From Litoreibacter janthinus (GTDB taxonomy: Bacteria > Pseudomonadota > Alphaproteobacteria > Rhodobacterales > Rhodobacteraceae): 64,000 nucleotides of DNA. Location: NCBI RefSeq assembly GCF_900111945.1, contig NZ_FOYO01000001.1, positions 2,487,751-2,551,750 of the forward strand, read 5' to 3'. Below, piece after piece: positions 56,806 to 64,000 of the stretch; position 1 is the stretch's first letter; each line of letters begins with the position of its first letter. A model generated the notes under the pieces. It saw nothing but the letters and a program-made list of their open reading frames with translations. It ran no database searches and was not told where the DNA came from. A program made the position numbers and the translations under genes.

Positions 56806-56838
56806 GGGTTCGGGCCTTCAGGATGTTCTAGAGGAAGT

Positions 56839-59015
<2,177 letters not shown>

Positions 59016-59037
59016 TTAGCGCACCCGTCCGCTACGC

Positions 59038-59574
59038 TCAATCCAGCTTCTTGATATAGGTCCACGTTGGCACCGTTGCATCACGCGCAACCGAGAACGT
59101 TTCTGCGTCGCCAATATATTCGAACCCTGCATTGGTCAGAACCCGCGCGGAGGCTGGGTTGTCCTGAAAAACAGAGCCGAACAGCGTCCGGCAGGCCTGT
59201 GGGTTAGCTGCGACCAATGCTTCGACCGCCTTGGACGCCAAACCATTGTTCCAAAGTTGCGGGGCGACCCAATATCCGATCTCTGACTGCTCACGGTCCA
59301 TTCGGTTCAATCCGATCAAGCCAAGCACCTGAGAGCCGTCCTCAGACGGATCAATTACCCAGACATCTTCTTGCCGGTCTTCGGACAAAGAACGCTCTAT
59401 GAAGCCTTCGGTTGTGCCGGGCGGCAATGGATGCGGTATCGAAGATGTCGCCTTAGCAATCCGTGCATCTGCGGCGTACAGACCAATTTGCCCCGCGTCA
59501 TCACGCCGAAGTGGTCGCAACGAAAACCCGTCAGCCTCAATGATTGGCTGGGTATATGTGCCTTGAAAACTCAT
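59038..59574 (-). CDS. GNAT family N-acetyltransferase
   Basis: A 178-residue RimJ/RimL-like acetyltransferase. LRPLRRDDAGQIGLYAAD opens the fold, EIGYWVAPQLWNNGLASKAV covers the acetyl-CoA loop, and NPASARVLTNAGFEYIGD is the C-terminal signature. It usually sits between rpmA and obgE in this group. The substrate (protein N-terminus or small amine) is unknown. The ATG shares one base with the LysE-type gene stop (TAATG). Confidence 0.9.
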   Translation of the reverse strand: MSFQGTYTQPIIEADGFSLRPLRRDDAGQIGLYAADARIAKATSSIPHPLPPGTTEGFIERSLSEDRQEDVWVIDPSEDGSQVLGLIGLNRMDREQSEIGYWVAPQLWNNGLASKAVEALVAANPQACRTLFGSVFQDNPASARVLTNAGFEYIGDAETFSVARDATVPTWTYIKKLD

Positions 59575-60173
59575 TATCTGCCTCCCGCAAATAGTACAAA
59601 AAGGACGCTAGCGACGGTCAGTGCCGCTAAGGTCCACATCAAATATCTTTCAGCTGGCTTGCCTGCCACGCTGCGCGCAATGCGCTCGCCTCCATAGGTC
59701 CAAATTGGGTGCAAAATGAGTTGCACAGTCAACAAAATCAGGGCGATTGTAAGAGTTGCCTCAAAAGTTGATGTACCGGGCTCGGTAAACGCCGTAAAGC
59801 CCGCGGTAATCATCGCCCATGCTTTGGGGTTCAACGGGTGGACAATCAATCCGGCCGCAAATCCCGGTGCCTTTGCCTCTATATTGGTACTCAGGCGCAA
59901 ATTTGCCACCCGCCAAGCCAGCCAGATGATATACCCCGCCGACACCCATTTCAGCGCGCCGAAGACCCAGGGCGCGGTTTCTGCCAGCTGCATCAACCCG
60001 AAGCCCACCGGCCAGATCACCAGCTGCTTGCCCAGTGCAACGCCCGCAACAAACGGTAATGCGGCCCGCAGCCCATATCGCGCACCTGTCGCCATCAGGG
60101 CCATATTGGCAGGCCCCGGCGTGCCCACCTGGGACGCAGCAAAAATCGCAAATGATGCAGCGGCGACGCTCAT
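59574..60173 (-). CDS. LysE family translocator
   Basis: A 199-residue inner-membrane protein with about six helices. FAASQVGTPGPANMALMATGARYG and FLNPKAW-like VHPLNPKAWAMIT are LysE/RhtB signatures. Members export amino acids such as lysine, threonine or homoserine. It follows the rpmA terminator and overlaps the GNAT gene. Confidence 0.9.
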   Translation of the reverse strand: MSVAAASFAIFAASQVGTPGPANMALMATGARYGLRAALPFVAGVALGKQLVIWPVGFGLMQLAETAPWVFGALKWVSAGYIIWLAWRVANLRLSTNIEAKAPGFAAGLIVHPLNPKAWAMITAGFTAFTEPGTSTFEATLTIALILLTVQLILHPIWTYGGERIARSVAGKPAERYLMWTLAALTVASVLFVLFAGGR

Positions 60174-60201
60174 AGCCTGCCCTAACGTTGCAAAAGAAAA
60201 A

Positions 60202-60225
60202 GGGACCGGTTTTTCAACCGATCCC
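60202..60225 (-). terminator. Intrinsic terminator of rplU-rpmA
   Basis: GGGA-C-CGGTT pairs with AACCG-A-TCCC around TTTC, with one mismatch. On the minus strand it is followed by CTTTTTCTTTT. It lies 30 bp after rpmA. Confidence 0.75.
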
Positions 60226-60254
60226 TCAAATTTTTCAAACCTTGTGGGTCTCGG

Positions 60255-60524
60255 TTACTCGGCGGCCTCCGCCACCGGGACGATCGACACGAAGGTGCGG
60301 CCTTTCAGGCCTTTGTGGAATTTAACGTTGCCTTCAACAGTTGCGAAGATCGTGTGATCTTTGCCCATGCCAACGCCTTCGCCCGGCCACTTAACAGTGC
60401 CGCGCTGACGCACGATGATGTTGCCAGGAATGACAGCTTCGCCGCCAAATTTTTTCACGCCAAGACGACGACCTGCTGAGTCGCGACCGTTCCGGGATGA
60501 ACCACCTGCTTTTTTATGTGCCAT
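60255..60524 (-). CDS. rpmA: 50S ribosomal protein L27
   Basis: An 89-residue protein starting [20 protein letters not shown] with the L27 signature; the N-terminus reaches the peptidyl-transferase centre. It lies 11 bp after rplU, the universal pair. Confidence 0.98.
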   Translation of the reverse strand: MAHKKAGGSSRNGRDSAGRRLGVKKFGGEAVIPGNIIVRQRGTVKWPGEGVGMGKDHTIFATVEGNVKFHKGLKGRTFVSIVPVAEAAE

Positions 60525-60535
60525 TGTGCTTCTCC

Positions 60536-61237
60536 TTAACCTTTAGCGAGTTCTGCAGCCTGCTCGAGCCAGTTGTCCCGGTCGATGCGGCCTTTGAAAT
60601 TCAGTTTCTCGTCCATATCAGCAATGTCCTCTGGGGTCCATGCTGCGATCTGGGCGAATGTTGTGACGTCAAGGTCGTGCAATTTCTTCACGATCACTGG
60701 GCCAACACCGCTGATGCGGGTCAGATCGTCCGCGCCTTCAGCTTTTGCAGCAGCCTTCTTAGGCGCAGCGGCTTTCTTCGGTGCAGCCTCTTTCTTCGGG
60801 GCGGCAGCTTTTTCAGCTTTCGCGGCTGGCTTGGCAGCAGCTTTGGCTTTCTTTGCAGGTGCAGCAGCTTCCAGAGCAGCAACAGACACGCCTGCGCCGC
60901 CAACAGCAGCTTTAACGCCGGACTTGCCTGCGCCTTTTTCAAGGATGTCGGTGATGCGGAGCAGCGTCAGTTGCTGACGGTGGCCCTTCGTCCGCTTGGA
61001 CGAGTGCTTACGACGACGCTTCACGAAGTTGATCGTTTTAACGCCTTTGATCTGGTCGATGACTTCAGCTTGAACGCCTGCATCTTCAACCAACGGAGCA
61101 CCAACAGTGCCGCCAACCATCAGAATTTCGTTGAATTGGACTTTGTCGCCAGCGGCGGCGTCCAGCTTTTCGACGCGCAGAACGTCGCCTGAAGCGACTT
61201 TATACTGCTTGCCGCCGGTTTTTAGAACCGCGAACAT
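60536..61237 (-). CDS. rplU: 50S ribosomal protein L21 with C-terminal extension
   Basis: A 233-residue protein, over twice the usual length of about 100. Residues 1-102 are L21 ([39 protein letters not shown]). A linker of about 60 Ala/Lys-rich residues follows, then a C-terminal domain (about 168-233) with [20 protein letters not shown], a helix-hairpin-helix-like fold. The extended form is frequent in Rhodobacteraceae. The extension could bind RNA or DNA; its function is unknown. Confidence 0.95.
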   Translation of the reverse strand: MFAVLKTGGKQYKVASGDVLRVEKLDAAAGDKVQFNEILMVGGTVGAPLVEDAGVQAEVIDQIKGVKTINFVKRRRKHSSKRTKGHRQQLTLLRITDILEKGAGKSGVKAAVGGAGVSVAALEAAAPAKKAKAAAKPAAKAEKAAAPKKEAAPKKAAAPKKAAAKAEGADDLTRISGVGPVIVKKLHDLDVTTFAQIAAWTPEDIADMDEKLNFKGRIDRDNWLEQAAELAKG

Positions 61238-61387
61238 ATCGCATACCCTTTTATCTTCCGCGTCCTGTGGCCCCGCATTTCGCGGCGTTCATGGGCCCGT
61301 TCGGGCCACCTCGGACAGCGCGCCCCCGGATCGGGACGTCATTGCAAAAATCCACGCACCATGCGCAGATGCGGGCTTATGTTGGAA

Positions 61388-61771
61388 ATGCGCATCTCTG
61401 TCAACAGGCTCCGGCGGTTAATCCGCGCTTCTTTCGCCTTTATCTGCTTGGCGTTTGCTGGATGTAGCACAAACACGCCGTCTCACGTGCCAAACCCCGT
61501 ATTTTTGCCCGCCTATGCCGTCGGAAACGCCGTCCAAAACGCCCACTACAACTCAAGGCGAAAGCGCGTCAAAACCTACGTGACCACAAACTTCGAGACC
61601 TTGCGCCGGGACATTCAGAATGGTAGCGGCCCAGCTTTATTGGAAAGCTATGCCCTAGCCCGCGTTCCAAATGCCAAACACGCTGACCTGAGCGCAATCC
61701 TCGCCCGAGACCCGAACCTCAGCAATGACCCAGAGGCTTTGACAGTTAGCCTCATGGTCCATGGCAATTAA
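61388..61771 (+). CDS. Hypothetical lipoprotein
   Basis: A 127-residue protein with a signal peptide and lipobox (FICLAFAGC), so it is probably anchored in the outer or inner membrane. The mature part is basic near the start and helical (YVTTNFETLRRDIQNGSG). No family is recognised. The start could also be at 61361. Its stop overlaps the convergent DUF2059 stop by four bases (TTAA). It is divergent from rplU. Confidence 0.6.
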   Translation: MRISVNRLRRLIRASFAFICLAFAGCSTNTPSHVPNPVFLPAYAVGNAVQNAHYNSRRKRVKTYVTTNFETLRRDIQNGSGPALLESYALARVPNAKHADLSAILARDPNLSNDPEALTVSLMVHGN

Positions 61772-62589
61772 GTGTCTTCGCCAATCATGAATTCAGCCGT
61801 CGCGCGCCCCAACTCATAACTTTGCTCCTCGAACATCTGGTCAAACCCTGCGAACAGCACCGTGTTGAGCCGCTGTCCGGCAGGCGTTTTCGAGATGTCG
61901 ATATAACGCTGCAACTCCGCCTTGCTCAGTCCGCTATAAGCCACCGAGGAAAAGTTGATTGTCCAATCTTCCATTTCCTTGCGGATTTCCGGCTCCTGCT
62001 CCCAGACGGAATTCAGCATGAAACTCTCTGAAAGACCTTCCGCATAGTTCTCATTGGTCGCCATGCCGCGGTAGAAGGCCAGATTGGAGTTCAGGGCGCC
62101 TGCCACGTTGCTTTCAATCAGATCGTTCGCCTTGATGAATTCCTGATACATCAGATACAGCGCGGGGTCGTCTTTGCGCAGCTTTGCCACGTTGGCGGCC
62201 GCTGCCGCCTCCCCCGCGTCGGAGTTCAGCGCTTTGCGCGCGTCGATCTCAATCTGCACAATGCGCTTACCCAAATCACTTTCGAAAAAGACCACGGCGG
62301 CTTCTGACTCCTCGATCCCTTCGACGGTTTTCATGCCTTCCAGAAATGCGACCTTTGCCTTTTGCGGATCGTAGATGCGCTTTAGCCGCGCGGTCCATGC
62401 CGGTGACAGGGTCACACCATCGTTGCTGGAAAGGTCCTGACCGGCTTCCACGCCCTCGTCGCGCAACACCTCGAACACTGTATCCATATCCAACGCGGTG
62501 AAGTAGCGCTCGATAATCGAAGCACTCTGGGCGGAGACGGACGCAGCCGAAAGCATCAATACGGTGAAGGTAACAGTAAGTAGGCGCAT
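61768..62589 (-). CDS. Secreted DUF2059 domain protein
   Basis: A 273-residue protein with a signal peptide (about 1-20, ending VSA). The mature part is helical and ends in a DUF2059 region: SVWEQEPEIRKEMEDWT and LSKAELQRYIDISKTPAGQR. DUF2059 proteins are periplasmic and of unknown role. ATG 62589 starts the signal peptide; an in-frame ATG 30 bp upstream is less likely. Confidence 0.82.
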   Translation of the reverse strand: MRLLTVTFTVLMLSAASVSAQSASIIERYFTALDMDTVFEVLRDEGVEAGQDLSSNDGVTLSPAWTARLKRIYDPQKAKVAFLEGMKTVEGIEESEAAVVFFESDLGKRIVQIEIDARKALNSDAGEAAAAANVAKLRKDDPALYLMYQEFIKANDLIESNVAGALNSNLAFYRGMATNENYAEGLSESFMLNSVWEQEPEIRKEMEDWTINFSSVAYSGLSKAELQRYIDISKTPAGQRLNTVLFAGFDQMFEEQSYELGRATAEFMIGEDT

Positions 62590-62769
62590 TGCGTTTCCTT
62601 TGGGCATGCTTCGAGCCAACGATAAGCCCCCGCTGTGTTTGCTACAATGGCCCCGCGGATGAATTTATTGAGAGTGGCGAACCCTTGCGCGGAAAACGTC
62701 ACAGATGGGCTTGCAGCGAACGAAGTTGCCCGCTAAACCCCGCCCACCTGATCACAATTCAGCCTTTGC

Positions 62770-62859
62770 GGAGAGGTGCCGGAGTGGTCGAACGGGACGG
62801 TTTCGAAAACCGTTGAGCTCGAGAGGGTTCCCAGGGTTCGAATCCCTGTCTCTCCGCCA
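62770..62859 (+). tRNA. tRNA-Ser (anticodon CGA)
   Basis: Acceptor stem GGAGAGG pairs with TCTCTCC (last pair G-U), followed by discriminator G and an encoded CCA. The anticodon stem ACGGT/ACCGT encloses TTCGAAA, giving anticodon CGA for UCG codons. The long variable arm (GAGCTCGAGAGGGTTCCC region) is typical for serine tRNA, and the T arm has GGGTTCGAATCCC. No integrase follows it. Confidence 0.95.
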
Positions 62860-63152
62860 AAATTTTCCATTCTTTTAATACAGTTATTTGCGCAGCGCGT
62901 TTGACTCAGGTCAACTCAGTCCATGCGGGCCATCTCTGGGTGCAGTAGCAGGCATTCAGGCGTGCCTCCGACAGCACCTTTTTGTTCGACCCGCGACCAA
63001 CAGCATCGGGGGAATGCTGCGCGATGGTTGAACGATCGCTCAAGCAAAAGCACATGGGCCCAACACGTTGCTTAAGAGAACGAAGGGCTTGGAAAGCGTC
63101 CGACGTGCTATATATAGTCCCTCACACCTTTCCGGGGTTGATTGGAAAGAAC
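62860..63152. other. Intergenic region after tRNA-Ser
   Basis: 293 bases without a gene. It holds a probable promoter near its end (63089-63116). There is no duplicated tRNA end or integrase fragment that would mark an island. Confidence 0.5.
63089..63116 (+). promoter_or_regulatory. Possible promoter of the RsbQ-like gene
   Basis: TTGGAA (63089-63094) and TATATA (63111-63116) are 16 bases apart, 37 bp before the ATG. Confidence 0.4.
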
Positions 63153-63941
63153 ATGAGTGCAGTCGCACGGCACAACGTAAAAATCTCGGGCTCCGGTGCC
63201 CGTTCGATGGTGTTTGCCCATGGATTTGGGTGCGATCAATCGATGTGGCGGAACGTGGCTCCGCACTTCGAAGACACGTTTACAGTTGTTGCCTTTGATC
63301 ATGTTGGATCCGGCGGCTCTGACAGCAAAGCTTACGACCCCGCAAAGTACGCTACCTTGAACGGCTATGCCGCAGACGTGGTTGAAATTGCCGATGAACT
63401 CGGCATCAGGGAAGGTATCTTAGTCGGGCACTCTGTCAGTGCAATGATCGGCGCGCTGGCAAGCGCCGCAAGACCAGACATATTTTCAACTTTAATCTTA
63501 GTCGGCCCCTCTCCGCGCTATATCGACGATGACGATTATGAAGGCGGCTTCAGCGCAGAGGACATAGAGGACCTTCTTGCCTCGTTAGAGGAAAACCCGC
63601 TTGCATGGTCTGCATCAATGGCTCCGATGATCGTCGGCAATCCCGACAAACCCGAGCACGGCGAGGAATTGGCCCAGAGTATTTGCAAGCTCGACCCCGA
63701 TATTGCGACCGGATTTGCCCGTGCCACATTCACATCCGACAACCGCGATGATTTGCCGAACGTCACCGCAAGAACACTTATCCTTCAGTGCCGGAATGAT
63801 ATTATCGCCTCCGAGCGCGTGGGGGCTTATGTGCGTGACAAAATTCCGGGAAGCCAACTCGTTATGCTGAATGCCTCCGGCCATTGTCCCAATCTGACTG
63901 CGCCCGAAGAAGTTATCTCCGCAATTCGCGATTTTGTGTGA
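63153..63941 (+). CDS. RsbQ-like alpha/beta hydrolase
   Basis: A 262-residue protein close to RsbQ of Bacillus. It begins MSAVARHNVKISGSG, has the oxyanion region FAHGFGCDQSMW, the nucleophile elbow GHSVSAMIG, the acid ILQCRNDIIAS and His in NASGHCPNLT. RsbQ supports the PAS-type phosphatase RsbP in stress signalling by supplying a small ligand. GGAAAGA precedes the ATG. Its stop shares one base with the next start, and that next gene also begins like a PAS protein. Confidence 0.88.
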   Translation: MSAVARHNVKISGSGARSMVFAHGFGCDQSMWRNVAPHFEDTFTVVAFDHVGSGGSDSKAYDPAKYATLNGYAADVVEIADELGIREGILVGHSVSAMIGALASAARPDIFSTLILVGPSPRYIDDDDYEGGFSAEDIEDLLASLEENPLAWSASMAPMIVGNPDKPEHGEELAQSICKLDPDIATGFARATFTSDNRDDLPNVTARTLILQCRNDIIASERVGAYVRDKIPGSQLVMLNASGHCPNLTAPEEVISAIRDFV

Positions 63942-64000
63942 TGTCTGATACTGGAGTGCTTTCTGACGAGGCGTTGATGCAGTCAAGCGCGCCTTGCGGC
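63941..64000 (+). CDS. Start of a probable PAS-domain signalling protein, cut by window edge
   Basis: Only 20 codons are visible (MSDTGVLSDEALMQSSAPCG) and the frame is open to the end. The pattern DEALMQSSAPCG resembles the start of PAS domains (a short helix, then APxG). The TGATG overlap with the RsbQ-like gene, and the Bacillus rsbQ-rsbP pair, suggest an RsbP-like or PAS-kinase partner. This is inference from few residues. Confidence 0.5.
   Translation, partial: MSDTGVLSDEALMQSSAPCG

Noticed and set aside
62860-63152. Possible island junction after tRNA-Ser
   Set aside because: No integrase, no repeated tRNA 3' end and no change in gene type were seen.

Overview
The window is a stretch of alphaproteobacterial chromosome, most likely from the Roseobacter group of the Rhodobacteraceae; I cannot fix the genus from sequence alone. 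The assignment rests on conserved gene orders: ntrX-trkA-trkH-hfq-hflX, rplU-rpmA followed by obgE-proB-proA, a phoR-pstSCAB-phoU-phoB cluster with long PstA and PstC, an L21 protein with a large C-terminal extension, and a GC-rich, tightly packed layout with many ATGA-type stop/start overlaps. I see no prophage, complete insertion sequence, integrase or CRISPR array.

Region by region: 1-5.8 kb carries the tail of the nitrogen-related regulator NtrX, the TrkAH potassium system, Hfq and HflX. 5.8-9.8 kb has a small membrane protein, a penicillin-acylase-family enzyme and a beta-hydroxyacid dehydrogenase. 9.8-25.3 kb looks accessory: a CadC-like membrane regulator divergent from a secreted TPR protein, two LysR regulators next to redox genes (WrbA, DsbA-like, QorB/NmrA-like, flavocytochrome-type reductase, GST, VOC), two decaying genes (an internally deleted hydrolase and a frameshifted DUF4386 gene) and intergenic gaps holding degenerate copies of one dispersed repeat. 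25.3-38.7 kb is mixed housekeeping and metabolism: SYLF lipoprotein, hemB, mfd, a four-gene overlapping operon (AMP-ligase, FrnE-like, DUF457-like, Bcr/CflA exporter), a XRE-cupin regulator, aquaporin, patatin and 3-hydroxybutyrate dehydrogenase.

The gap between bdhA and the next gene (38.64-38.94 kb) holds the strongest undescribed-looking signal: a minus-strand unit of about 77 nt with its own -35/-10 promoter, an internal hairpin and a clear intrinsic terminator, which reads as a small RNA gene. 38.9-47.4 kb has an orphan YejA-like peptide-binding protein, DUF502, pseudouridine catabolism (psuK-psuG), rpsB-tsf and a LuxR-type regulator translationally coupled to aroQ.

47.8-55.4 kb is the complete phosphate-starvation unit, transcribed on the minus strand as phoR, pstS, pstC, pstA, pstB, phoU, phoB, with a tandem PHO-box array in front of pstS and a PhoR that has no membrane segments. 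55.5-61.2 kb is the rplU-rpmA-LysE-GNAT-obgE-proB-proA block. The right end has two envelope proteins, a tRNA-Ser(CGA) and an RsbQ-like hydrolase overlapping the start of what looks like a PAS-domain signalling gene cut by the window edge.
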